A stretch of DNA of 64,000 nucleotides from Actinostola sp. cb2023 (taxonomy: Eukaryota; Cnidaria; Anthozoa; Actiniaria; Actinostolidae): assembly GCA_033675265.1 (NCBI GenBank), contig JAUJYZ010000252.1, positions 1 through 64,000 on the forward strand, read 5' to 3'. The position numbers and the translations under genes are program-made. Positions 53,700-64,000 of the stretch are shown here, piece after piece. The notes beneath the pieces were generated by a model. It worked only from the letters and a program-made list of their open reading frames with translations. It had not been told where the DNA came from and ran no database searches. Numbering within the stretch: the first letter of the stretch is position 1; each line of letters opens with the position of its first letter.

Positions 53700-56600
53700 C
53701 ATACATCTATCTAATATGTTATCTTGGCTGAATAATGTGTACATCTCACCTTGCTACCAACAAAGAATCCTTGGCCACCATTGTTACCTTTAAGCAAAGT
53801 ATTTGCTTTTGTCATAAAAGCAGGCAAATGCGTGTTGTCAAACTCCTCCTTGAAAACTTTCTATAAAAAGTGTAAAAGGATTAATTACATGACATCAGTG
53901 ATATTATTACATAAACCAAATACTTCACATACAGGGCACTCAATATAAAAGTCTCCTTCGCAGCCGTTGCGTGATGGAACTTAAAAGATGGCTGCGAAGG
54001 AGACTATTTAGGTCTTATTAACCGAGCTTGGTCGGTCTGTACAGGAAAATCTTGACCGAGGTCAATATTTTCCTGTACAGACCGACCAAGCTCGGTTAAT
54101 AAGAGTTTTATTATATGACCATTTTAGTAAACTAAAAATTAACTCATTTTATTTGCATCTTACAAGCCTTACACTAGAATGGCTTCCCAGTATTTTTACT
54201 ACATAACTTGTTTGAAAGCCGGTTTGACAAGAAAGTGTGTGAAGCGAGGAATTTCTAGCTCGATGCTGAATAACTAAAACGATCTTAAAATCAAACTTTT
54301 CCTCGACTTTGGTGTTGAAAACGTTGTGATACACCGAGGAACTATGGATTTTTGATAAAAAAGAACAAGAATGGTGAAGAAAATGGCAAGAAAGTTAAGG
54401 ATTCTGTTGTGTTTTTGAATAAAATTGTAGTTGAAGCAGTGCGCATGCTACTGTCGCTATCATCACGTCGCCATCGAGCGTGCACTGGGTTTGTTTTCTT
54501 CAGAATTTTGGTGTTTTTCAGTGAATTCGAAATACTCTTAATGTTTCTCATATATACATGTATTGTTAGGAGTGAAATTTGAGTTCTTTGAAAACCCACG
54601 AGTTCACATTTCTTCCAAATTGCACTCGAAACCATATGATAGTAACAATGTTTACAGATGTTAAGATGCATGTGGGGACCGGTTATTATGGAAGAATCTA
54701 GACCGATCCGAGAAAGAATCTAACCAATCAAATTGCTTGATTTGCTAGATTAGGATACCAGGCTTCGAGATACACGGTCATTTAATAAACTTTATTAAAT
54801 GACCGTGTATCTCGAAGCCTGGTATCCTAATCTAGCAAATCAAGCAATTTGATTGGTTAGATTCTTTCTCGGATCGGTCTAGATTCTTCCATAATAACCG
54901 GTCCGCACATGCATCTTAACATCTGTAAACATTAAGGTACTTAATATATGTTTTTATAAAGTGCTAGTGCAGTGCATAAGCCACACCTGAGCTTAATTAA
55001 TTATTATCTAAAATCATCTTTCAAAATGGGATGTGGCTTATCTGCAGGAACAACCTGAGACAAGATGTTCAAAATTTGCATTAATTAACTTCTGGTAATT
55101 AATTACATTTCAATTTTCTTTTTATGCAAAACATAAATTTGTGAATGTGTGACTTTTTTCTCTTGAGCTGCTAAATTCAACTGCTTATCTGCGAGCACAG
55201 CTTATAAATACTATTATTATTATACATGCACAGGTGTTTTTATTCAATGTATGTCAGAGACATTGATAGTTTATTGATGGCTGTGAATTACATACATTGA
55301 AGAAAGACAACAAGGCAGCATGCTCTATCAAGTTATAGAAGCACACGGGAATTGGAAGAAGACAAGAGAAGTGTTAGGCATTATAGCCAAGTGCTTCTCA
55401 CACTTCTCAAGTTTTCTTTCAATTCCCTTACATGCTTCTACAACTTGATAAAGAACAGCTGCCAAGTTTTCTATTTTTTTATAAAATACTATCATGAGGC
55501 AAGTTTTCAATTTTGTTTGTTACAAAAATGTTTGAATATCTGCGCGCGCATGCTGAGTGCATAGCACGAGAAATAAAATTTTTTCAGTCAAAACAAACAG
55601 ATAGCTTCCATTTTGTCTATTAAAATACTGAAATGTGAATATATTCCTGAATCAAATAACATTGTTGTTTTTTTAATTACCTTTCGTTCCTCGTCTTTCT
55701 CAAAAAAGAACTTCATCATTCTTGCTAGGAGATCAGCCATCATATCGACAATCATGTCACATTGGGCAATCTCAAAATTGTCTGATGGAGTAAGACCTGT
55801 AGTATGAAGTCATATCATCAGCAGTGATTAAATGAGGGTTTATCATGTAATTTCAAATCTCATAGGACAAAAAAATAATTATCAAAGTTTGGAAAAGATC
55901 ACTGTCTTCACAAAAAATTGCGAAGATATGAATTTCCAAAAATCGACATTTTGTATGAAAAGCATTCGCTTGATTCGTTGCAGTCTTGCATCATTCATAC
56001 ATGTATAGTTGAAATTAAATAAATAAATAAATAATGGGGGGGGGGGGGGGGGGGGGGGGATCGTTTCCTTGCAGCCGGTAGCTGAATTACAATTTAAAGG
56101 ACTAAAGGACATGGTTGAGTCGAAGGCATATCAAGGTGAACAATGCAGCCACCATACAACCCATGTCTGGGAGGTGCAAGGGAGAGAACGAACTATAAAT
56201 TAAGAAGCTCAACTTACATCAGTCCGTGAATTTAACCAGGAACCACAGCGGTGAGAGGTGAGTGCTCTCACCATTCGGCCACCCTTGCTCCCCTAAAAAT
56301 TGCTGTACATACAAGTATTATGTAGCTTACCACATTCCCTTGCCACATATTTCATGATAGCCATGGATTCGCATAGCTTTTTCCCATCTACTTCAAGCAC
56401 TGGAAGATATCCCAGAGGACTAATATTACCATCTAAGTGTAAAAGTGACAAAAAGTTTTAGTGCCATAAAAAGACAGACTTATATAATTATAGTAGCCTG
56501 GCAGTCGCATACATGTACATGCATATACCTCTTTGTTATATTTTTTTATTAAGTTTATTTTTTTTGTTTTATACTGTAAATATGAAAGCAACCATTATTA

Positions 56601-58303
56601 GATCACTTTGGCAAAACATGTGAATATACACATCAAGTACAATTAAGACTCTATTACATGCACACTATGTATAATCCATGACCTCATATGTCCTCGCTTG
56701 TCATGCATGTACACAGATAGATTTTATTTACCTGCCTGAAATATTAAACTTACAGAACCTGCTGGTCAAAGTATTGCAAATCCATTTTAATCATTTTCCT
56801 TTTATTGTCATTTCATTTCCCTCTCCTTAATAACCCAATCTCCTTTAGGGTCATGCAATGAATAAAGTAATTATATAAGCGGTCACAGTCAGTCCCCTGC
56901 CATGCAATGAAATTAACTCTCTCTCTACATGTATTGATCGACTTTATATTAAGCCACAACATAATTAAGGTGGCAATTATTAATAAAAGCAAGATGCAAA
57001 TAAGCCAAGTAATTTGTACAAAATCAAAAGTGCCAATAATTAATCACACTCAACTTTATTGCAACCAGAAATGCAACTTAGAATGTTATCATATCACAAT
57101 AGAAACAAATTAAAGTGATGCGCCATGCCATGTGCTGACGTTATGCTTGAATTCATTAATTAGTCGGGCTTCCTGTGGAAGACCCGACTCTAAAAATGAG
57201 ATTCGGTCGTATTCTTCGTCTTTGGCTTCAAATCGCCAACTGGGTTCTACAGCGCATGCGCCCTGTGCCGGCCGCTCAGATAATTACCAAAGGCTCTGAT
57301 CAACATGAGACATTCTTCACAAACAAATATTGCTCTTGAAAAACAACTAAAATATCGCTCAAATGACCTCATATGTTGAGTTAAATGATGAAATAATAGG
57401 GATCAAAGCAAAATGCGAGAAGTTTAAGAAAAGAAATATGCTATCAGTATCGCACACGAGTAAGCTTATCGCACAACTGACACAGGATTCCTGACACAAG
57501 ACTGAAATCTAAACGAAGTCAATGTCTTCTATGCTTTGTACCGCTGTAATTGTGTGTTGTGGTAAGCTTATAACACTGCATGATAGATCTTTATTTTGCT
57601 GAGTTTTGAAATCGGTTCAGTTGTACACTGTAAGTAAGCTTAAATCACTGATTATGTGGATCATGCTGCAATGTCTAGTTTATTTATTTTTGTATTTAAA
57701 TTGTCATTCATGATTTGCTGAGCTTGTGAAATCGATTTTACAAAGAAAGCATGTTCTACTGAGTATTCATAGAGATATATGCATTCATCAATCTGTCTCT
57801 ACTAGTACTGCAAAGGGTTTAGAGATCTTTAGAACTTAGAACGAATCGAAGTGAATTGATACACGCAGTGAAGAGAACAGTTGTGAGGTTTTCAGACACC
57901 GAGCCGAGGTACCAATTTATTTACACTTCATCCAAACACTGTTTAATCACTCTGCGATGTCTAGTTTATACTGATACGCTATTTGTATTTGCATGGATAT
58001 ATTTATGGCACCAAATAAACTATGTCATTGTTATTCATGATTCGCTGAGTTCAAGTGAAATCGCAGTACTGCATGAAATTGCAAGGAAAGCATATATATT
58101 GTTCTACCGCAAACACTGTTTTAATCGCACTAAGATATCAATATTTAGTTCAAAATAATAGGCTACATTTCAGTTAGAAGCCCGACTTCACGCTAGTAGA
58201 GCATCTAGTTTATTTCAGTAATCTTTACCATTTCTTTACCATAATTTATTATTATTACTCGGGCCCTTCCGAAGGAAGCCCGAGTTATAAAATGGGTTTT
58301 TCG

Positions 58304-58347
<44 letters not shown>

Positions 58348-60024
58348 TTTGTTCGGTCAAAGAATGAAGAAAGTATGCAACGTATTTAATCGTATCGAGT
58401 TTCAAGATTACTCAGCAGATAAGAAAAAAACAAACGACACACAGGACTCAAGTTGATTTGAATCTTAGTTTTGAAAGCAGCTGTAGATCTTCAAGCTATT
58501 AAAGGTCAGGATTCTAGTTATAATTAAACTCACGACCAGCGATGTAACTACATCTATTGACAGAAAGCTATCTGTACAGAAGTCATGCAAACAATCGAAC
58601 CAGTCGAGTTATTTTCATTTATGTTTATTGTTCGAACAGAATTTCCACGCTCAAAACAGGTCAGTGATCGGCAAAAATACAATCGAAATCAAAACGTCCT
58701 TAGATTTTAGGGATCTATTACAGAAGAAGACGCTCAGTGACAAGGGAGAATATTTGTGTCGGTGACTCATAGATAAAGATCTCTTAATACGCTGTCGTAC
58801 GTAAGTTTAAACGTATTTGAGGTCACTTGAGGTCACATCTTAAATCTAACAGAAGCAGCTTTTGATTTTTAATCGATAATTCCTTTCTGATTTCGAGATA
58901 AATCGAACAAGATCTTTCAATGTATAGGCAGAGACAGCAGATTGGTCGAGCTTTGTCAGTCTGAATCAATTGGATGTTTAAAAGATACGAAGTTCAACTT
59001 TCCTCTGCGATAACGAAGAAACCAAAGACGTTATCAGAACCGTCTGACCATGAATATGAACCTCAACTGGACGTTCCAAGTACATGCTACGGAAGTACGA
59101 TTTGGAGATTTTTATCTATGCTCACCGACACATACATGTATATATACAGTCTCCCTCGTCACGCAACTGTCAGTCATTGTCAGGTCCCTCCTCACGCAAC
59201 TGACATTGTCCTTGTCATAAGCCCGAGTGTACGCTCATTGAGCGTCTTGTTACCATTAAGCCCCCAATACTGAATATTATATCCTCTAAAAAGCTAATAC
59301 ATTTTTAAACGGATATAATGTGCGCACTCTAGTGATGCATGATTGATGACAACCCAGGCTTGCAAAAATAATGATAACAATACCCTTATACACTAAACGG
59401 GGGTGGGTAAATACGCGCACGGTCGGTGTATTGAATAAACACCGGCTGGTGGGCATGTCGGTGGGATGGCGCTATACATGTATATATGAATAAATAATGC
59501 AGTATTAAACCAAGCATGCATGTACCACCTACATGTAAATGTTGTACACCACACAGCATATACTGTAATCCTACTAGTACACTAGTACTAGCCTTAAGAT
59601 CGAGAGGAAGATCAAGGACAAGGGCTCCCACCCCAGCAGCATTCATTAACTAGATCCTAGCTAAAGTAGAATACAGTACTGTATTGTGATTTCTCCCCTA
59701 TTTCAAAAATTATAGTAATTTTCACACATATAAGCTTATATGCGCTAAACAGGTCTATAAACACGCGACCATATAAACTTAGTGAATATTCAGCACGAAA
59801 AAGGAGAGGGAAAAAGGAAAAATCAAGTCGCATTCGTAATCGTCTTCGAGTTTGTTTGCCGAGTTCTGCAAATAAACCCCCTCGATCGTACCTTTCTTCT
59901 TCTGTGGCCATTCTTCATGAGTGTATCTGATGTCTTCATACTTGACACCAGCAGCAGCGAAGCAAAGTCTTGCAGGTTCTGCACGGCCACGGGAATTGAA
60001 GTAGTGAAGCTTGAACTCGGGCAT
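52688..60024 (-). CDS. Sigma-class glutathione S-transferase GST-3
   Basis: Exons on the minus strand: 59892-60024, 56331-56432, 55681-55796, 53750-53860 and 52688-52846, all GT-AG, phases 1, 1, 0, 0. They join to 621 bp, 206 residues plus TAG. The start [20 protein letters not shown] contains Tyr-8. [17 protein letters not shown] and ESMAI supply the glutathione site. The C-terminal helical domain reads [19 protein letters not shown], then [14 protein letters not shown] and a last exon ending EKRPKTAM. Every segment is intact, so it is probably functional as a cytosolic GST or prostaglandin-D-synthase-like enzyme. Exon 2 is one codon longer than in GST-2. ATG at 60024 is preferred because the in-frame upstream codons lack ATG. 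The long introns hold palindromic MITEs, a SINE piece, and Helentron-like H1 and H2 copies in intron 1. Confidence 0.9.
53537..53700. repeat. (ATT)n microsatellite
   Basis: About 50 ATT units with a few CAT interruptions, in GST-3 intron 3-4 sequence next to exon 4. Confidence 0.95.
53950..54005. mobile_element. 56-bp palindrome (AGTCTCCTTCGCAGCC)
   Basis: AGTCTCCTTCGCAGCC is mirrored by GGCTGCGAAGGAGACT around a 24-bp loop. Confidence 0.7.
54013..54104. mobile_element. 92-bp palindrome (TTAACCGAGCTTGGTCGG)
   Basis: Perfect arms: TCTTATTAACCGAGCTTGGT and CGGTCTGTACAGGAAAAT with their complements. Loop CTTGACCGAGGTCAAT. Confidence 0.8.
54648..54934. mobile_element. Near-perfect 285-bp palindrome
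   Basis: Arms of about 140 bp: TGTTTACAGATGTTAAGATG, GACCGGTTATTATGGAAGAA and TACCAGGCTTCGAGATACAC with their complements, and almost no loop (AATAAACTTTATT). It lies in GST-3 intron 3. Confidence 0.85.
55322..55455. mobile_element. Imperfect palindrome
   Basis: CTCTATCAAGTTATAGAAGC and GGGAATTGGAAGAA are mirrored by GCTTCTACAACTTGATAAAG and TTTCAATTCCC. Confidence 0.6.
56037..56060. repeat. Poly-G tract
   Basis: About 24 G in GST-3 intron 2, preceded by AAATAAATAAATAA. Confidence 0.9.
56190..56295 (-). mobile_element. tRNA-derived SINE fragment
   Basis: Minus strand: GGGGAGCAAGGGTGGCCGAA, TGGTGAGAGCACTCACCTC, then GTGGTTCCTGGTTAAATTCA. These are A-box-like and B-box-like segments of a Ser/Leu-type tRNA. 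It shares its head with 12915-13085. Confidence 0.6.
56440..57150. other. Unassigned GST-3 intron sequence
   Basis: AT-rich, with no exon, array or inverted repeat recognised. Confidence 0.3.
57165..58208 (+). mobile_element. Helentron-like family H1, long copy
   Basis: Starts AGTCGGGCTTCCTGTGGAAG (hairpin with ACCCGACT) and ends GAAGCCCGACTTCACGCTAG TAGAGCAT CTAG followed by T. About 1.04 kb without a gene. The inner part shares AACTGGGTTCTACAGCGCAT and CAGATAATTACC with the other copies. It lies in GST-3 intron 1. Confidence 0.7.
58257..59249 (+). mobile_element. Helentron-like family H2, copy 3
   Basis: Starts ACTCGGGCCCTTCCGAAGGA AGCCCGAGT and ends GCCCGAGTGTACGCTCATTG AGCGTCTTG. A (GTA)n run is at 58306-58346. 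It lies 49 bp after an H1 copy. Partly diverged from the copies at 32659 and 48311. Confidence 0.7.
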
Positions 60025-60301
60025 CGTGAAAGCCACAATTGTTGACCGATAACGTCTAGCTATGACGTGTATTTAGGCCCCAGGGGAGAGGGTACGGGAC
60101 AAATATCGCAGATTCAAATCAAAAATTTCACCCAGGCCGAAACCGAAATGATTAGTAAAACACCATGCGACTAGCTCCCATAAGATTATTTCATCTGAGG
60201 TAAGATTCTGACGTGTGCATGGAATATAAAAATCGTTCGTGATTTCGTCCAAACCTTCACAGGGAGGGGAGGGCCAGGTAATCAAAGCAGTACAACCTAG
60301 G

Positions 60302-60344
60302 CCAACGCGGATTCAAAACCACAGAAAACCCAAGCTTTTGGGGA
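60302..60344 (-). promoter_or_regulatory. Conserved block upstream of GST-3
   Basis: Sense GCTTGGGTTTTCTGTGGTT then GAATCCGCGTTGGCC, 278 bp before the ATG. It matches the block upstream of GST-2. Confidence 0.45.
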
Positions 60345-60479
60345 TGACTCCGTAACTGAACAGAAAAATACAGACGTATTCCAACTGTTTTAGGATTTGA
60401 AATTTAACATTTAACATTTAAAATATGCTATAAATATAGCAAAAAAGGCGACTGACTTCAACTACAAATACCTCACATA

Positions 60480-60725
60480 AGTGGACACCTTACGGGCCCG
60501 TATTAAAGCAGACAACTTCCATATGCCATAAGTTTAGAAGTTTTAGAGAACAACGTACCTCCCGTAAAGCGGACACATCCCATGCAACTAAGCTAACACA
60601 ACCCATAGGCTGACACCACCCATACGCTAACACCTATAAGTGGACACATCCCATACAATATAAGCTAACACCACCCATAAGCTAACACCCACTCCATTAA
60701 GCTGACACCTCTCATACCATAAGCT
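60480..60725. repeat. Degenerate leader of the 22-bp array
   Basis: Irregular units such as ACCTCCCGTAAAGCGGACAC and CACCCATAAGCTAACACC, merging into the regular array. Confidence 0.75.
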
Positions 60726-61975
60726 GGCATCTCCCACGGCATAAGGTGACATCTCCCATGCCATAAGGTGACATCTCCCATGCCATAAGGTGACATCTCC
60801 CATGCCATAAGCTGGCACCTCACACTCATAAGGTGACATCTCCCATGCCATAAGGTGACACCCCCATGCCATAAGGTGACATCTCCCATGCCATAAGGTG
60901 ACACCCCCATGCCATAAGGTGACATCTCCCCTGCCATAAGGTGACACCCCCATGCCATAAGGTGACATCTCCCATGTCATAAGGTGACATCTCCCATGCC
61001 ATAAGGTGACACCCCCATGCCATAAGGTGACATCTCCCATGCCATAAGGTGACATCTCCCATGCCATAAACTGGCACCTCCCATGCCATAAGGTGACATT
61101 TCCCCATGCCATAAGGTGACACCTCCCATGCCATAAGGTGACATTTCCCCATGCCATAAGGTGACACCTCCCATGCCATAAGGTGACACCCCCATGCCAT
61201 AAGGTGACATCTCCCATGCCATAAGGTGACATCTCCCATGCCATAAACTGGCACCTCCCATGCCATAAGGTGACATTTCCCCATGCCATAAGGTGACACC
61301 TCCCATGCCATAAGGTGACATCTCCCATGCCATAAGGTGACATCTCCCATGCCATAAACTGGCACCTCCCATGCCATAAGGTGACATTTCCCCATGCCAT
61401 AAGGTGACATCTCCCATGCCATAAGGTGACATCTCCCATGCCATAAACTGGCACCTCCCATGCCATAAGGTGACATTTCCCAATACCATAAGGTGACATC
61501 TCCCATGCCATAAGGTGACATCTCCCATGCCATAAACTGGCACCTCCCATGCCATAAGGTGACATTTCCCCATGCCATAAGGTGACACCTCCCATGCCAT
61601 AAGGTGACATTTCCCCATGCCATAAGGTGACACCTCCCATGCCATAAGGTGACATCACCCATGCCATAAGCTGGCATCTCCCATGCCATAAGGTGACATC
61701 TCCCATGCCATAAGGTGACATCTCCCATGCCATAAGGTGACACCCCCATGCCATAAGGTGACATCTCCCATGCCATAAGGTAACACCTCCCATACCATAA
61801 GGTGACATCTCCCATGCCATAAGGTAACACCTCCCATGCCATAAGGTGACATCTCCCATGCCATAAGGTAACACCTCCCATACCATAAGGTGACATCTCC
61901 CATGCCATAAGCTGGCACCTCCCATGCCATAAGGTGACATCTCCCATACCATAAGCTGGCACCTCCCATAGACCT
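60726..61975. repeat. 22-bp minisatellite
   Basis: About 57 units of GTGACATCTCCCATGCCATA plus AG, with 21-bp and 23-bp variants and substituted forms (AACTGGCACC, GACATTTCCCC). Higher-order repetition of several units is visible between 61070 and 61640. Because 22 is not a multiple of 3, the minus strand stays open in all three frames, cycling MSPYGMGDVTLWHGRCHLMA. This does not indicate a gene. Confidence 0.95.
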
Positions 61976-62460
61976 TATGCATTAATGGTAGAATCGTAAA
62001 ATCTGATTTCCTTTGTTATTGGGAATATATTACAGCAATTAATATCTGACCATCTCTTTGAAGAGAGGGTTTTCAATAATGAACATACCAAATTTTAGGG
62101 CTGTACTATTGCAATCTTGAAAAGTTATAGTGATTTGAAATTACAAAGATTTGTACCAGAAACCGGACATTGACTGGTGTGCTAATTTTTCAAAAACCGC
62201 TCTAAAACGGCTAAAAACCAGCCAGAATGACGTTTTAAATAGCATCAACAACAACACAGGACCAAGGTATGTTCAAATTCATTAAAACAAAAAATACGTA
62301 TTTTTCGCCCCATAATGATTCCCTGTAAATCACTGACACTCCACAAGTGTATTGCTTGGGCTGCCTGTCGTTGAACACAATACTTTAATTTGTAGGAATA
62401 ATCTTATAGATATGAGAAGGCCTGGTGACAAGGTGGTGGTGTTATTTTCAATTCATTATT
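61976..62460. other. Unassigned spacer between arrays
   Basis: Non-repetitive, with no exon recognised. A GGGCTGCCTGTCG motif lies near 62358. Confidence 0.35.
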
Positions 62461-62674
62461 AATAGAGTCGTTTTCGTATGAGTGGGAAACCTACGGCACG
62501 GCGTTACCGTCACGGTATGAAATCGAAGACATCTATTCAACCAATTACAGTGCGCAAATTCATTGTTCAACCAATCAGAATGCTTGGGAACGGCACGGTC
62601 ACCGCACGGTACCGTCACCGCATGGCACGAACCGTACCATAACTACTTCTCACTTCATACGAAAACGACTCTAT
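62461..62674. mobile_element. MITE with AATAGAGTCGTTTTCGTATG ends
   Basis: AATAGAGTCGTTTTCGTATG is mirrored by CATACGAAAACGACTCTATT. The centre has inverted CGGTACCGTCACCG and CAACCAAT..TTGAACAA. A truncated relative is at 36215-36530. Confidence 0.8.
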
Positions 62675-62819
62675 TTTGTAAACACGGGAGTATAGCTGCT
62701 CACTGTATTACAAATGTACACATTAACAAGGGAACGAAACAGCCTTGTTTACACATTGAGGATCTTTTTAGTAGTGTATCCCTGCAAAGAAAGGATAAAC
62801 AATAGCCAGGACTTTTGTG

Positions 62820-64000
62820 CAGCTACACGAAGACCTGACCAACGCATATCGTAAACTCAACGATCTTCCTTTCCATGCTTGTCGGAGTTTAGCTGGACAG
62901 TTTTTTGGATTTTCCACCCGGCATAAGGTGACACCTCCTATACCATAAGGTGATACCTCCCATGCCATAACGTAGCCTAACACCTCCCTTAAGCATTAGC
63001 TGACACCTCCCATAAGCGGACACGGCTCTCATAAGTGGAGAGCAGTAAGCAGACACCTTCCATAAGTGGACAACTCTGGTAAGTAGACACCTCCCATGCC
63101 ATAAGCTGATACCTCCCATGCCATAAGATGACACCTCCCATACCATAAGGTGACACCTCCCATGCCCTAATGTAACCTAACACCTCCCGTACAATACAAT
63201 ACAATGCTACACGAAGACCTGACCAACGCATATCGTAAACTCAACGATCTTCCTTTCCATGCTTGTCGGAGTATAGCTGGACAGTTTTTTGGATTTTCCA
63301 CCATAAGGTGACACCTCCTATACCATAAGGTGACACCTCCCATGACATAACGTAGCCTAACACCTCCCGTAAGCTGACACCTCCCACAGTAAAGCGGACA
63401 CCTCTCATAAGTGGACAGTGTAAGCAGGCACCTCCCATAAGTGGACACCTCCGGTAAGTAGACACCTCCCATGCCATAAGGTGACACCACCCATACCATA
63501 AAATGACATCTCCAATGCCATAAGCTGACACCTCGCATACCAAAAGGTGACACCTCCCAAACCATATAAGGTAACACTTCCATGCCATTAGGTGACACCT
63601 CCCATACCATAAAGTGACATCTCCAATGCCATAAGGTGACACCTCCCAAACCATATAAGGTAACACCTCCCATGCCATAAGGAGACACCTACATAACCAA
63701 ATAAGGTAAGGTTACACCTCCCATACCATAAAGTGACATCTCCCATGCAATAAGCCGACACCTCCCACACGATAAGGTGACACCAACAATACCATAAGCT
63801 GACACCTCCCATACAATAAGGTGACATCTCCCATACCATAAGGTGACACTCCCATGCCATAAAGTGACGCTTCCCATGCCATAAGCTGACACCGGATTCA
63901 CATACCATAAGGGAACACCTCCCATAAGCTGACACCTCCCATACAATAAGGTGACATCTCCCATGCCATAAAGTGACACCTCCGATCCCATTCCATAAAG
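62820..64000. repeat. Degenerate 22-bp-related array with a 95-bp duplication
   Basis: Units such as GTGACACCTCCCATACCATA and CATAAGCGGACAC, irregular in length. A non-array block with CACGAAGACCTGACCAACGC occurs at 62824-62920 and again at 63212-63302, so array and block were duplicated together. It runs to the window end. Confidence 0.85.

Noticed and set aside
60025..60036. Four-residue N-terminal extension of GST-3
   Set aside because: The frame start is GTG; MPEF at 60024 aligns with GST-1 and GST-2.
60627..61982. 451-residue and overlapping minus-strand open frames (CHLMAW, MSPYGMG repeats)
   Set aside because: They are open in all three frames because a 22-bp tandem repeat lacks stops; there are no splice signals or non-repeat coding context.

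Overview
The window is eukaryotic, almost certainly metazoan. It is AT-rich, its genes are split by GT-AG introns, and it is crowded with DNA transposons, MITEs, Helentron-like elements, tRNA-derived SINE pieces and simple repeats. The protein types (sigma-like glutathione S-transferases, a THAP-domain transposase, a P2X7 ballast-domain protein) and the repeat style suggest a marine invertebrate such as a sponge or cnidarian. I cannot settle the taxon from sequence alone. Most of the 64 kb is mobile-element debris.

The host backbone is a cluster of three related five-exon sigma-class GST genes. GST-1 (+, 4305-12470) has a frame-breaking base in exon 1 and looks like a pseudogene. GST-2 (-, 18920-37869) has intact exons, but its introns have been inflated by transposons and one is 13.3 kb. 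GST-3 (-, 52688-60024) is intact. GST-1 and GST-2 converge; GST-2 and GST-3 are in tandem. Exon borders and intron phases agree across the copies. Inside GST-2 lies an unrecognised, probably spliced gene (-, 22149-23008).

The most notable object is a 5.3 kb DNA transposon between GST-2 and GST-3 (38811-44156). It carries a 10-exon, intact 790-residue THAP-domain DDE transposase of Kolobok type on one strand. Converging from the other end is an intact 210-residue gene for the cysteine-rich intracellular ballast domain otherwise known as the C-terminus of the P2X7 receptor. Both genes lie between matching terminal inverted repeats, so the ballast gene is a passenger of the transposon.

Other mobile structure includes: a 6.6 kb element flanked by TTAA repeats with at least three elements nested in it, one holding a hAT transposase remnant; a 1.65 kb element with a CATC duplication and nine copies of a subterminal motif; two Helentron-like families with three copies each; fold-back elements; many palindromic MITEs; and a decayed OTU-protease-like segment. 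Minisatellites with 20, 22, 24, 27 and 37 bp units, several (GATA)n, (ATT)n and (GTA)n tracts, and long G/C homopolymers fill much of the rest. Beyond 60.5 kb the window is almost entirely a 22-bp tandem repeat and its degenerate relatives.
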